Positions 49,989-58,656 of a DNA stretch of 64,000 bases are shown piece after piece. The notes under the pieces are model-generated. The model was not told the origin of the DNA and searched no databases. It was given only the letters and a program-made list of their open reading frames with translations. The translations under genes were made by a program, and so were the position numbers. Numbering within the stretch: position 1 is the stretch's first letter; each line of letters starts with the position of its first letter. The stretch comes from Streptomyces roseolus (lineage in GTDB: Bacteria > Actinomycetota > Actinomycetes > Streptomycetales > Streptomycetaceae), in NCBI RefSeq assembly GCF_014649855.1, contig NZ_BMTV01000016.1, positions 118,824-182,823 of the forward strand. Reading direction: 5' to 3'.

Positions 49989-51500
49989 TCAGCTGCCGGA
50001 GAGGACCCTGACGAGCTCCTCCGCCGTGCGGCAGCGGTCCAGGAGGGCCGCCACATGGGCCTTGGTGCCGCGCAGCGGCTCCAGGGTCGGGACGCGCTGG
50101 AGCGAGTCGCGACCCGGCAGGTCGAAGATCACCGAGTCCCAGGAGGCGGCGGCCACGTCGTCGGCGTACTGCTCCAGGCAGCGGCCCCGGAAGTAGGCCC
50201 TGGTGTCCTCCGGCGGCGCCGTCTCGGCCCGCTCCACCTCGGATTCGTCCAGGAGCCGCTTCATGCGCCCGCGGGCCGCCAGGCGGTTGTACAGGCCCTT
50301 GTCGGGCCGCACGTCCGCGTACTGGAGGTCCACCAGGTGCAGCCGGGGAGCGTCCCAGTCCAGGCCGTCGCGGCGCCGGTAGCCCTCCATGAGCTCCCGC
50401 TTGGCGATCCAGTCCAGCTCGCCGGCCAGGCTCATCGGATCGTTCTCCAGGCGGTTGAGGGTGTCCTCCCACCGCGTCAGGACGTCCTTGGTCTGCTCGT
50501 CGGCGTCCGTGCCGTACCTCTCGTCCACGTACTTCCTGGCCAGCTCGAAGTACTCCATCTGGAGCTGCACCGCGGTGAGCGTCCGGCCGCTGCGCAGCGT
50601 GACGAGGTACTGGAGCGAGGGGTCGTGGGAGACGTGGTGGAGGGTGCGGACGGGCTGGTCGACGGCGAGGTCGACGGTGATGAAGCCGTCCTCGATCATG
50701 GAGAGGACGAGCGCCGTGGTGCCGAGCTTGAGGTAGGTGGAGATCTCGGAGAGGTTGGCGTCCCCGATGATCACGTGCAGCCGTCGGTACTTCTCCGCGT
50801 CGGCGTGCGGTTCGTCGCGGGTGTTGATGATGGGGCGCTTGAGGGTGGTCTCCAGGCCGACCTCGACCTCGAAGTAGTCGGCGCGCTGGCTGATCTGGAA
50901 GCCGTCCTCGCGGCCGTCCTGCCCGAGGCCGACGCGGCCGGCGCCGGTGACGACCTGGCGGGAGACGAAGAAGGGCGTCAGGTGGCGCACGATGTCCGAG
51001 AAGGGGGTCTCCCGCTTCATCAGGTAGTTCTCGTGCGTGCCGTAGGAGGCGCCCTTGTTGTCGGTGTTGTTCTTGTAGAGGTGGATGGGCTGGGCGCCGG
51101 GGAGCTGGGCGGCGCGCTCGGCGGCCTCGGCCATGATCCGCTCGCCGGCCTTGTCCCAGAGCACGGCGTCGCGCGGGTTGGTGACCTCGGGGGCGCTGTA
51201 CTCGGGGTGGGCGTGGTCCACGTAGAGCCGGGCGCCGTTGGTGAGGATCACGTTGGCGAGGCCGATGTCCTCGTCGGTGAGCTGGCTGGAGTCGGCGACC
51301 TCGCGGGCGAGGTCGAAGCCGCGGGCGTCCCGCAGCGGGTTCTCCTCCTCGAAGTCCCAGCGGGCGCGGCGCGCCCGGTGCATCGCCGCGGCGTAGGCGT
51401 TGACGATCTGGGACGAGGTGAGCATGGCATTGGCGTTCGGGTGTCCGGGGACGGAGATCCCGTACTCCGTCTCGATGCCCATTACTCGCCGTACGGTCAT
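49989..51500 (-). CDS. dop: Pup deamidase/depupylase Dop
   Basis: This 503-aa homologue of PafA converts the C-terminal Gln of Pup to Glu and removes Pup from substrates. The start MTVRRVMGIETEYGISVPG has the nucleophile-loop region, and the Dop-specific insertion around residues 35-80 (ANAMLTSSQIVNAYAAAM) separates it from PafA. Later NNTDNKGASYGTHENYL and IGDANLSEISTYLKLGT are as in the family. The ATG at 51500 lies behind an AAGGAGG-like site. It is upstream of pup on the same strand. Confidence 0.96.
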   Translation of the reverse strand: MTVRRVMGIETEYGISVPGHPNANAMLTSSQIVNAYAAAMHRARRARWDFEEENPLRDARGFDLAREVADSSQLTDEDIGLANVILTNGARLYVDHAHPEYSAPEVTNPRDAVLWDKAGERIMAEAAERAAQLPGAQPIHLYKNNTDNKGASYGTHENYLMKRETPFSDIVRHLTPFFVSRQVVTGAGRVGLGQDGREDGFQISQRADYFEVEVGLETTLKRPIINTRDEPHADAEKYRRLHVIIGDANLSEISTYLKLGTTALVLSMIEDGFITVDLAVDQPVRTLHHVSHDPSLQYLVTLRSGRTLTAVQLQMEYFELARKYVDERYGTDADEQTKDVLTRWEDTLNRLENDPMSLAGELDWIAKRELMEGYRRRDGLDWDAPRLHLVDLQYADVRPDKGLYNRLAARGRMKRLLDESEVERAETAPPEDTRAYFRGRCLEQYADDVAAASWDSVIFDLPGRDSLQRVPTLEPLRGTKAHVAALLDRCRTAEELVRVLSGS

Positions 51501-51635
51501 GCGGCCCTCCTTGCCCGGCGGCGCTCAGTGCGCGACTCGGCGGTACCGAAGAGCCTAGAGCGGCTCCGCGCTGGTGGGGAGATCACTTGCGGTATTTCCC
51601 GGATGTGGCCGGGAGTTTTTCGGGTACGAATGCGA

Positions 51636-51672
51636 CGGCTGCGGATGCCCGGTTTCCGGACATCCGCAGCCG
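51636..51672 (-). terminator. Terminator of arc
   Basis: A perfect 12-bp stem (51636-51647 with 51661-51672) encloses a smaller CCGG/CCGG stem. It lies 10 nt past the arc stop, before dop. Confidence 0.7.
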
Positions 51673-51682
51673 GTGTGCGCTT

Positions 51683-53449
51683 TTACAGGTACTGACCGGT
51701 GTTGGCCACCGTGTCGATGGAGCGTCCGGTGTCCGCGCCCTGCTTTCCGGTGACGAGGGTGCGGATGAAGACGATCCGCTCGCCCTTCTTTCCGGAGATG
51801 CGGGCCCAGTCGTCGGGGTTGGTGGTGTTGGGGAGGTCCTCGTTCTCCTTGAACTCGTCCACGCAGGCCTGGAGGAGGTGGGAGACGCGGATGCCCTTCT
51901 GGTTGTGGTCGAGGAATGCCTTGATGGCCATCTTCTTGGCCCGGTCGACGATGTTCTGGATCATCGCGCCGGAGTTGAAGTCCTTGAAGTACAGGACTTC
52001 CTTGTCGCCGTTGGCGTACGTGACTTCGAGGAAGCGGTTCTCCTCGGATTCGGCGTACATCTGCTCGACGACGGACTGGATCATTCCGTGGGCGGCGGCG
52101 GCCTTGGAGCCGCTGTGCTCGGAGACGTCGTCCGTGTGGAGCGGGAGGTTGGCGGTGAGGTACTTCGCGAAGATGTCCTTCGCGGCCTCGGCGTCCGGGC
52201 GCTCGATCTTGATCTTCACGTCGAGCCGGCCGGGGCGGAGGATCGCGGGGTCGATCATGTCCTCGCGGTTGGAGGCGCCGATCACGATCACGTTCTCCAG
52301 GCCCTCGACGCCGTCGATCTCGGCGAGGAGCTGGGGGACGATGGTGTTCTCGACGTCCGAGCTGACGCCGGATCCGCGGGTGCGGAAGAGCGATTCCATC
52401 TCGTCGAAGAAGACGATGACGGGGGTGCCTTCGCTGGCCTTCTCGCGGGCCCGCTGGAAGACCAGGCGGATGTGCCGCTCGGTCTCGCCGACGTACTTGT
52501 TGAGGAGTTCGGGGCCCTTGATGTTGAGGAAGTAGGACTTCCCCGCGGGCTGGCCGGTGACCTCGGCGACCTTCTTGGCCAGGGAGTTGGCGACGGCCTT
52601 GGCGATGAGCGTCTTGCCGCAGCCGGGCGGCCCGTAGAGCAGGATGCCCTTGGGCGGCCGCAGTTCGTGCTCCTTGAACAGGTCGGGGTAGAGGTACGGG
52701 AGCTCGACCGCGTCGCGGATCAGCTCGATCTGGTTGCCCAGACCGCCGATCTTGTCGTAGTCGACGTCCGGGACCTCTTCGAGGACGAGTTCCTCGACCT
52801 CGCTCTTGGGGACGACTTCGTAGACGTACCCGGAGCGGGAGTCGAAGAGCAGGGCGTCACCGGAGCGGATGGTGATGTCCAGGAGCGGTTCGGCGAGCCG
52901 CACCACCCTTTCCTCGTCGGTGTGCCCGACCACCAGGGCGCGCTCGCCGTCCTCCAGGATCTCCTTGAGGGTGACGATCTCGCCGGCGCGCTCGAACTCC
53001 ATGGCCTCGACCACGTTGAGCGCTTCGTTGAGCATGACTTCCTGGCCGCGCCGGAGCTCTTCGAGTTCGACGCTGGGGCTCACGTTCACCCTGAGCTTGC
53101 GGCCGCCGGTGAAGATGTCGCACGTGCCGTCCTCGTTGGCCTGAAGGAAGACACCGAATCCGGCCGGCGGCTGTGCGAGCCGGTCGACCTCCTCCTTGAG
53201 GGCCACGATCTGGTCGCGTGCCTCACGGAGCGTGTTCGCCAGTCTTTCGTTCTGCGCGGACACGCCGGCCAGGCTCGTCTGCAGCTCGACGATCCGCTCT
53301 TCGAGAATCCTCGTGTGTCGCGGAGAGTCGGCGAGCTTGCGGCGCAGGACGGCGATTTCCTGCTCGAGATAGGCAACCTGGCCGGCGGGGTCTTCAGACC
53401 CCCGCCCCGGCCGGATGCCGCGGTTGATGTCGTCGTCGTGGGCTGCCAC
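51683..53449 (-). CDS. arc: Proteasomal AAA ATPase ARC/Mpa
   Basis: This 588-aa hexameric unfoldase recognises Pup and feeds substrates to PrcBA. An N-terminal coiled coil (about 20-90) binds Pup; two OB folds follow (about 95-235); the AAA module has Walker A GPPGCGKT, Walker B VIVFFDEME and the arginine-finger stretch. The C-terminal GQYL carries the penultimate Tyr that docks on the alpha ring. The GTG at 53449 (AAHDDDINRG) is the family start, with GGTGAGG upstream. It has a candidate promoter at 53488-53515 and is divergent from the ferredoxin gene. Confidence 0.97.
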   Translation of the reverse strand: MAAHDDDINRGIRPGRGSEDPAGQVAYLEQEIAVLRRKLADSPRHTRILEERIVELQTSLAGVSAQNERLANTLREARDQIVALKEEVDRLAQPPAGFGVFLQANEDGTCDIFTGGRKLRVNVSPSVELEELRRGQEVMLNEALNVVEAMEFERAGEIVTLKEILEDGERALVVGHTDEERVVRLAEPLLDITIRSGDALLFDSRSGYVYEVVPKSEVEELVLEEVPDVDYDKIGGLGNQIELIRDAVELPYLYPDLFKEHELRPPKGILLYGPPGCGKTLIAKAVANSLAKKVAEVTGQPAGKSYFLNIKGPELLNKYVGETERHIRLVFQRAREKASEGTPVIVFFDEMESLFRTRGSGVSSDVENTIVPQLLAEIDGVEGLENVIVIGASNREDMIDPAILRPGRLDVKIKIERPDAEAAKDIFAKYLTANLPLHTDDVSEHSGSKAAAAHGMIQSVVEQMYAESEENRFLEVTYANGDKEVLYFKDFNSGAMIQNIVDRAKKMAIKAFLDHNQKGIRVSHLLQACVDEFKENEDLPNTTNPDDWARISGKKGERIVFIRTLVTGKQGADTGRSIDTVANTGQYL

Positions 53450-53487
53450 GGTCCTCACCTCCTCCAAGGGGAGCTGGACGCATCCTG

Positions 53488-53515
53488 ACCCTACCTGCGT
53501 GGGTGATGATTGAAA
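53488..53515 (-). promoter_or_regulatory. Candidate arc promoter
   Basis: On the minus strand, TTTCAA (53510-53515) and TAGGGT (53488-53493) are spaced 16 nt and lie about 40 nt upstream of the arc GTG. The match to the HrdB-type consensus is moderate. Confidence 0.35.
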
Positions 53516-53690
53516 CCCCTAGATCAAAAAGACTCCGGGGTGTGTCCGATCTTCACCCTTGCGCTTCCCCTCTCGCCAGCTGAATACCCACCCTTCGGGC
53601 TCTGAAAGCGGGCAGTTGTATCGTCGTGAGGGGTCAACACCCGCGGGTCGCGGCCTCAATTGTCCGCGCGGAGCAGAAACGGCAGAAGAG

Positions 53691-54002
53691 ATGAGCGTGC
53701 AGCACGAGGCGCCGGCCGACGGGGCCGGGGAGGCCCTGGAGGTCTGGATCGATCAGGACCTGTGCACGGGGGACGGGATCTGCGCCCAGTACGCTCCCGA
53801 GGTCTTCGAACTGGACATCGACGGGCTCGCGTATGTGAAGAGCGCCGACGACGAGCTGCTCCAGGAGGCGGGGGCGACGACCCCGGTGCCGCTGCCGCTG
53901 CTCCAGGACGTGGTGGACTCGGCGAAGGAGTGTCCGGGCGACTGCATCCACGTCCGGCGGGTGCGGGACCGCGTCGAGGTGTACGGCCCCGACGCGGAGT
54001 GA
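53691..54002 (+). CDS. Small Fe-S ferredoxin
   Basis: This 103-aa electron carrier has Cys25 and Cys31 in LCTGDGIC, and Cys81 and Cys85 in CPGDC. The first region resembles 3Fe-4S P450 ferredoxins (C-x5-C), but the extra Cys85 makes the cluster type uncertain. A long acidic insert separates the two halves. No P450 is adjacent. The ATG at 53691 follows AGAAGAG. It is divergent from arc and convergent with the secreted protein gene, ending only 4 nt from it. Confidence 0.85.
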   Translation: MSVQHEAPADGAGEALEVWIDQDLCTGDGICAQYAPEVFELDIDGLAYVKSADDELLQEAGATTPVPLPLLQDVVDSAKECPGDCIHVRRVRDRVEVYGPDAE

Positions 54003-54006
54003 CGCG

Positions 54007-54600
54007 TCAGGCGCCGAACGCCGCCGTGCCGGTGGTGCGGACGAAAGCGCCGCCGGTCCATTCCCAGGTGACCTGCTCCTTCTCGTCGGGGCAGCAGCTG
54101 GGGACGTCGGGGGACGAGTAGCCGAGCAGGGTGGCGCGGACGGCTCCGTCGCGGAGGGCGAGGCCGGTGACGCTGCGCTGCTCGCGGGGGTCGACGAGGG
54201 TGGCCACGACGCGCGCGGGGGCTCCGGCGCCGCGGCCGGGGGTGAGGACGTAGACGCCGGAGGGCGGGGTTCCGGATCCGGCTTCGCAGTGTACGACCGC
54301 AACGGTCTCGGGGTTCTTGTCGCCGTCCAGGTCGCCGGTGGCGCTCCGGGCGACGCGGTGGTCCGCTCCCCCGCACCGCAGGGGGTAGTCGGCCGTGTCG
54401 GGGTCGGGGGCGGCGGCCGGTCCCGTCGCCGCGGGGGCGGAAGCGGAGGCTGTGGCGGGGCCCGCCTCGGCGGGCTCGGGGCTCAGGGCGCCGGCGAGGG
54501 CGACGACCGCGGCGGTCGCGGTGGCGGTGGCCAGCCAGTGCAGCGGCCGGGCGTGGGTGTGAGCGTGGTCCACGGGGTCCGGGGCGGCGGAGGGCTGCAC
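54007..54600 (-). CDS. Secreted hypothetical protein
   Basis: This 197-aa exported protein has a signal region (about 18-45, WLATATATAAVVALAGAL), a Pro/Ala-rich spacer and a beta-rich domain with DLDGDKNPETVAVVHC (a calcium-loop-like DxDGD motif near residue 85). It has a vicinal Cys pair in VPSCCPDEKEQ. I do not recognise the family. The GTG at 54600 follows AGGAGA with an 8-nt spacer. It is separated from trmI by a large hairpin. Confidence 0.75.
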   Translation of the reverse strand: MQPSAAPDPVDHAHTHARPLHWLATATATAAVVALAGALSPEPAEAGPATASASAPAATGPAAAPDPDTADYPLRCGGADHRVARSATGDLDGDKNPETVAVVHCEAGSGTPPSGVYVLTPGRGAGAPARVVATLVDPREQRSVTGLALRDGAVRATLLGYSSPDVPSCCPDEKEQVTWEWTGGAFVRTTGTAAFGA

Positions 54601-54704
54601 GCGAGACGTCTCCTGTGAGGGTCGTGCCGAGGGGTTGCGGGCATCGTGCCACACGTCACAGCGCGGCGGAACAGCCGGGGTGGGAAGCGGGGTGCCGAAC
54701 ACGG

Positions 54705-54753
54705 CGACGCCGCCGCCCGGTTCCCCGCGGTGCGGGGTCGGGCGACGGCGTCG
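54705..54753 (-). terminator. Terminator of the M50-trmI operon
   Basis: Nested arms 54705-54719 and 54739-54753 pair with one mismatch, and an inner 6-bp stem CCCCGC/GCGGGG (54723-54737) fills the loop. It is 18 nt past the trmI stop. Confidence 0.7.
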
Positions 54754-54771
54754 GCGGGTCCTGCCGGTGTG

Positions 54772-55659
54772 TCAGCCCTTGTTGGGGCCGTCGTAGTCCT
54801 CGCCGTAGGCGCCCTTGGCGGGACGGCGGCGGCGCATCGGGGGCTCGACGCCGTCCGCGAGGCGGCGGGCGGTGACGAGGAAGCCGGTGTGGCCGATCAT
54901 GCGGTGGTCGGGGCGGACGGCGAGGCCCTCGACGTGCCAGTTGCGGATCATGGATTCCCAGGGCTGCGGCTCGGCGTAGCAGCCGATCTCGCGGATGGAC
55001 TCCACGGTGCGGGCGAGCTGGGTGGTGGTGGCCACGTAGCAGCAGAGGATGCCGCCGGGGACGAGGCTCTTGGAGACGGCCTCCAGGCACTCCCAGGGGG
55101 CGAGCATGTCGAGGATGACCCGGTCGACGTCGGTGTCGGTCAGGTTGTCCTGGAGGTCGCCGACGGTCAGCTGCCAGGCCGGGTGGGGGCCGCCGAAGTA
55201 GCGCTCGACGTTGCCCTTCGCGATCTCGGCGAAGTCCTCGCGGCGCTCGTAGGAGTGCAGCATGCCGCTGTCGCCGATGGCGCGGAGCAGGAAGCTGCTG
55301 AGCGAGCCGGAGCCGACGCCGGCCTCCACGACGCGCGCGCCGGGGAAGATGTCGGCGAAGGCGAGGATCTGTCCCGCGTCCTTCGGGTAGACCACGGCGG
55401 CACCGCGGGGCATGGACAGGACGTAGTCGGGGAGCAGGGGGCGCAGCGCGAGGTAGGCCACGTTTCCGGTGGTGCGGACAACGCTGCCCTCGGGAGCGCC
55501 GATCAGCTCGTCGTGCGGGAAGGAACCCTTGTGGGTGTGGAAGTTCTTTCCCTCTTCGAGCGTGAACGTGTAGTGGCGGCCCTTGGGGTCGGTCAGCTGA
55601 ACCTGGTCCCCGACCTTGAAGGGCCCGCGTCGGCGGGCGGCACCGGTCGGTTCGGACAT
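54772..55659 (-). CDS. trmI: tRNA (adenine-58-N1)-methyltransferase TrmI
   Basis: This 295-aa methyltransferase puts m1A58 in the tRNA T-loop using SAM. The small N-terminal barrel (about 15-75: VQLTDPKGRHYTFTLEEGK) and the Rossmann core with ARVVEAGVGSGSLS (motif I) and DRVILDMLAPWE (motif IV) are clear. It is homotetrameric in relatives. The gene lies 19 nt after the M50 protease gene, so it is in the same operon. In many actinobacteria it neighbours arc, as here (about 1.3 kb). Confidence 0.95.
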   Translation of the reverse strand: MSEPTGAARRRGPFKVGDQVQLTDPKGRHYTFTLEEGKNFHTHKGSFPHDELIGAPEGSVVRTTGNVAYLALRPLLPDYVLSMPRGAAVVYPKDAGQILAFADIFPGARVVEAGVGSGSLSSFLLRAIGDSGMLHSYERREDFAEIAKGNVERYFGGPHPAWQLTVGDLQDNLTDTDVDRVILDMLAPWECLEAVSKSLVPGGILCCYVATTTQLARTVESIREIGCYAEPQPWESMIRNWHVEGLAVRPDHRMIGHTGFLVTARRLADGVEPPMRRRRPAKGAYGEDYDGPNKG

Positions 55660-55678
55660 GGGAACAAGAGTACCGGGC

Positions 55679-56869
55679 CTAGGAGGACGGTCGCGCCATG
55701 GCCTTCACGAAGGCGCGCTCGACGTCCGTGGTGGCGAGGACGCCGTAGATCTCGCCGGTCTCCTCGACGACCAGGTACTCGGTGGCGGGGGTGGTGCGGA
55801 GGTGGTCGAGGAGGGGCTGGCCGGTGAGCTCGGCGGGGACCCGCATGCCGTCCGTCAGGTCCTGGGCGAGGGTGGTGACGGCGACCCAGGGGCGGCGGTG
55901 CTGGGGCACGGCGGCGATGGCGGCCTCGCGGACGATGCCGGTGGGGTCGCCTGTGGGGTCGACGACGACGAGGGCGCGGGCGCCCGCTTCGTTGGCGCGG
56001 CGGAGGGCCTCGGAGAGGGGGGTGCCGGGCTCGACGGGGATGGCGCGGCGGGTGAGGGCCCGGGCGCGGAGCTCGGGGAGGTGTTCGCGCAGCCGGGCCA
56101 TGCGGAGGCTGTTGCCGGCGCCGGTCCAGATGATGGCGGCCAGGATGGCGGCGAGCAGGGCGTCGGTGACGGTGGTGAAGCCGTCGATGTCGGCGGTGGA
56201 GTTGCCGAGCCAGCCGGTGCGGGTGAGGAGGGGGAGGCCGATGAGGACGGTGACGGCGAGGGCCCGGCCGACCCAGGCGGCGGCGACGGTGCCGCTCATG
56301 GGCTTGCCGGTGATCTTCCAGACGATCGCGCGGAGCATCCGGCCGCCGTCGAGCGGCAGGCCGGGCAGCAGGTTGAAGATCGCCACGATGAGGTTGGAGA
56401 TCATCAGGCCGGCGAGGAGGACGCCGGGCACGGTGCCGGGTTCGACGGCGTGCATGGCGAGGTAGAAGGCGCCGGCGAGGACGAGGGAGAGGAGGGGGCC
56501 GACGAAGGCGAGGACGAATTCGCGGCCGGGGGTCTCGGACTCCTTCTCGATCTCGGAGACGCCTCCGAAGAACTGGAGCTGGATGCGGCGCACCGGGAGT
56601 TTGAAGCGGAGGGCGGCGATGGTGTGGGCGAGCTCGTGGACGAGGACGGAGGCGTAGAAGGCGACGGCGAAGAAGAGGGAGACGAGGTAGCGCGCGGCGC
56701 CGAGTTCGGGCAGGACCCGTTCGATCTGGTCGCCGAAGACCCAGGTGATGAGGGCGGCGACGAGGAACCAGCTGGGGGCGACGTAGACGGGCACGCCGAA
56801 GGGGCGGCCCATCAGGATCCCGCCGCCGGGTTCCTCGGTCCGCTGCGGCTTGGGCTCGTCCTGGTTCAC
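55679..56869 (-). CDS. Site-2-type M50 metalloprotease with CBS domains
   Basis: This 396-aa intramembrane zinc protease has about six helices. HELAH (in SVLVHELAHTI, near residue 85) and LPGLPLDGGRML (the NPDG-like third ligand) form the active site. A C-terminal pair of CBS modules (about 260-390, PTGDPTGIVREAA then EIYGVLATTDVERAF) probably senses adenine nucleotides. The GTG at 56869 follows GAGAGGA. It may release a membrane-bound regulator, but no anti-sigma factor is nearby. It is co-transcribed with trmI. Confidence 0.93.
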   Translation of the reverse strand: MNQDEPKPQRTEEPGGGILMGRPFGVPVYVAPSWFLVAALITWVFGDQIERVLPELGAARYLVSLFFAVAFYASVLVHELAHTIAALRFKLPVRRIQLQFFGGVSEIEKESETPGREFVLAFVGPLLSLVLAGAFYLAMHAVEPGTVPGVLLAGLMISNLIVAIFNLLPGLPLDGGRMLRAIVWKITGKPMSGTVAAAWVGRALAVTVLIGLPLLTRTGWLGNSTADIDGFTTVTDALLAAILAAIIWTGAGNSLRMARLREHLPELRARALTRRAIPVEPGTPLSEALRRANEAGARALVVVDPTGDPTGIVREAAIAAVPQHRRPWVAVTTLAQDLTDGMRVPAELTGQPLLDHLRTTPATEYLVVEETGEIYGVLATTDVERAFVKAMARPSS

Positions 56870-56990
56870 GGGTTCCTCTCGTCGCCGGGTGTGACCGCGC
56901 CGCCGCGTCACGGGTCGATCATGCGGCGCGACGGGTCATGCGTCGATGGTATGCGTCTCGCTGTCGGTGGGGGGCCGTAGGGTCGGTGTC

Positions 56991-57893
56991 ATGAGTACGA
57001 GCGAGCGGCTCCCGGAGGGGCCCCGGGCGCCCATGTCGCTGTCGCCCTCGCGGGCGAGCGACTTCATGCAGTGTCCCCTGTTGTACCGGTTCCGGGTGAT
57101 CGACCGGCTGCCGGAGAAGCCGAGCGCGGCGGCGACGCGCGGGACGCTGGTGCACGCGGTGCTGGAGCGGCTCTTCGACGATCCGGCGGCGGAGCGGACC
57201 GTGCCGCGGGCGAAGGCGATGGTCCCGGGGCAGTGGGACCGGCTCCTGGAGTCGAGGCCGGAGCTGGGCGAGCTGTTCGCGGACGATGCGGAGGGCGAGC
57301 GGCTCGGGCAGTGGCTGGCGGAGGCCGAGGCGCTGGTGGAGCGGTGGTTCACGCTGGAGGATCCGGCGCGTCTGGAGCCGGCCGAGCGCGAGCTGTTCGT
57401 GGAGGCGGAGCTGGAGTCGGGGCTGCGGCTGCGCGGGGTGATCGACCGGGTGGACGTGGCGCCGACGGGCGAGGTGCGGATCGTCGACTACAAGACGGGC
57501 AAGGCGCCGCGGCCGGAGTACAGCGAGGGCGCGCTCTTCCAGATGACGTTCTACGCGCTGGTGGTGTGGCGGCTGAAGGGCGTGATCCCGCGCCGCCTCC
57601 AGCTGGTGTACCTGGGGAGCGGGGACGTGCTGACGTACGACCCGGTGGAGGCGGACCTGCGGCGGGTGGAGCGGAAGCTGCACGCGCTGTGGGACGCGAT
57701 CCGGACGGCGACCGAGACGGGCGACTGGCGGCCGCGGCCGACGAAGCTGTGCGGTTGGTGCGACCACCGGGCGGTGTGCCCGGAGTTCGGGGGGACTCCC
57801 CCGGCGTACCCGCTGGAGATCGTCTCCGCGCGCCCGGCGGAGCCGGGGGAATCGGCGCAGGGCAGAATGGGCGGCGACCGGCCCGCCTCGTGA
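56991..57893 (+). CDS. RecB-family exonuclease-like protein (PD-(D/E)XK)
   Basis: This 300-aa nuclease has the AddB/RecB-type core: LSPSRASDFMQCPLLYRFRV at about 16-35 (first iron-sulfur Cys), the His/Asp/Glu-Lys active site in RGTLVHAVLE, GVIDRVDV and IVDYKTGK, and C-terminal Cys residues in CGWCDHRAVCPEFG that complete a 4Fe-4S staple. All elements are present, so it is likely active on DNA ends. The ATG is at 56991. It lies 10 nt before the response regulator gene. Confidence 0.93.
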   Translation: MSTSERLPEGPRAPMSLSPSRASDFMQCPLLYRFRVIDRLPEKPSAAATRGTLVHAVLERLFDDPAAERTVPRAKAMVPGQWDRLLESRPELGELFADDAEGERLGQWLAEAEALVERWFTLEDPARLEPAERELFVEAELESGLRLRGVIDRVDVAPTGEVRIVDYKTGKAPRPEYSEGALFQMTFYALVVWRLKGVIPRRLQLVYLGSGDVLTYDPVEADLRRVERKLHALWDAIRTATETGDWRPRPTKLCGWCDHRAVCPEFGGTPPAYPLEIVSARPAEPGESAQGRMGGDRPAS

Positions 57894-57903
57894 AGGAGCC
57901 CCT

Positions 57904-58581
57904 GTGACGATTCGCGTCCTCCTGGTCGACGACCAGCCGCTGCTGCGCACCGGCTTCCGGATGATCCTGGAGGCGGAGCAGGACCTGGCGGTGGTGGGCG
58001 AGGCCGGTGACGGTCTGCAGGCGCTCGACCAGGTGCGGGCGCTGCAGCCCGACGTGGTGCTGATGGACATCCGGATGCCGCGGATGGACGGGGTGGAGGC
58101 GACCCGGCAGATCACCGGCCCGGGCCGGGACGGGCCGGCGAAGGTCCTGGTGCTGACCACCTTCGACCTGGACGAGTACGTGGTGGAGGCGTTGCGCGCG
58201 GGCGCGAGCGGCTTCCTGCTGAAGGACGCCCCGGCGAACGAGCTGGTGCAGGCGATCCGGGTGGTGGCGGCGGGTGAGGCGATGCTGGCCCCGTCGATCA
58301 CGCGGCGGCTCCTCGACAAGTACTCGGCGCACCTGCCGACGGGTGAGGAGCCGGTGCCGGACGCCCTGGGCACGCTGACCGACCGTGAGGTGGAGGTCCT
58401 GAAGCTGGTCGCCAAGGGGCTGTCGAACGCGGAGATCGCGGCGGACCTGTTCGTCAGCGAGACGACGGTGAAGACGCACGTGGGCCACGTGCTGACCAAG
58501 CTGGGTCTGCGGGACCGGGTGCAGGCGGCGGTGTACGCGTACGAGAGCGGTCTGGTGCGCCCGGGGGCCAACGGCCAGTAG
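57904..58581 (+). CDS. NarL/FixJ-family response regulator (orphan)
   Basis: This 225-aa regulator has a receiver domain (1-120) with phospho-acceptor Asp55 (LMDIRMP), acidic pocket DD9-10 and Lys near 105 (FLLKDAP). The LuxR-type HTH follows (about 155-215: LTDREVEVLKLVAKGLSN, then ETTVKTHVGHVLTKLGLRD). The GTG starts 10 nt after the RecB-like gene. No histidine kinase of the HisKA_3 type is in the window, so the partner is elsewhere or absent. It ends at a strong bidirectional terminator. Confidence 0.94.
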   Translation: MTIRVLLVDDQPLLRTGFRMILEAEQDLAVVGEAGDGLQALDQVRALQPDVVLMDIRMPRMDGVEATRQITGPGRDGPAKVLVLTTFDLDEYVVEALRAGASGFLLKDAPANELVQAIRVVAAGEAMLAPSITRRLLDKYSAHLPTGEEPVPDALGTLTDREVEVLKLVAKGLSNAEIAADLFVSETTVKTHVGHVLTKLGLRDRVQAAVYAYESGLVRPGANGQ

Positions 58582-58602
58582 GGCCGTGCGACGGCGGTAC
58601 GG

Positions 58603-58637
58603 GGAAGGGCCCGGCGCGGGGTGCGCGCCGGGCCCTT
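58603..58637. terminator. Bidirectional terminator
   Basis: A perfect 15-bp stem (58603-58617 with 58623-58637) with a 5-nt loop lies between the convergent response regulator and peptide-binding lipoprotein genes. Confidence 0.85.
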
Positions 58638-58656
58638 CGTCGTGTCCGGGCCGGGG

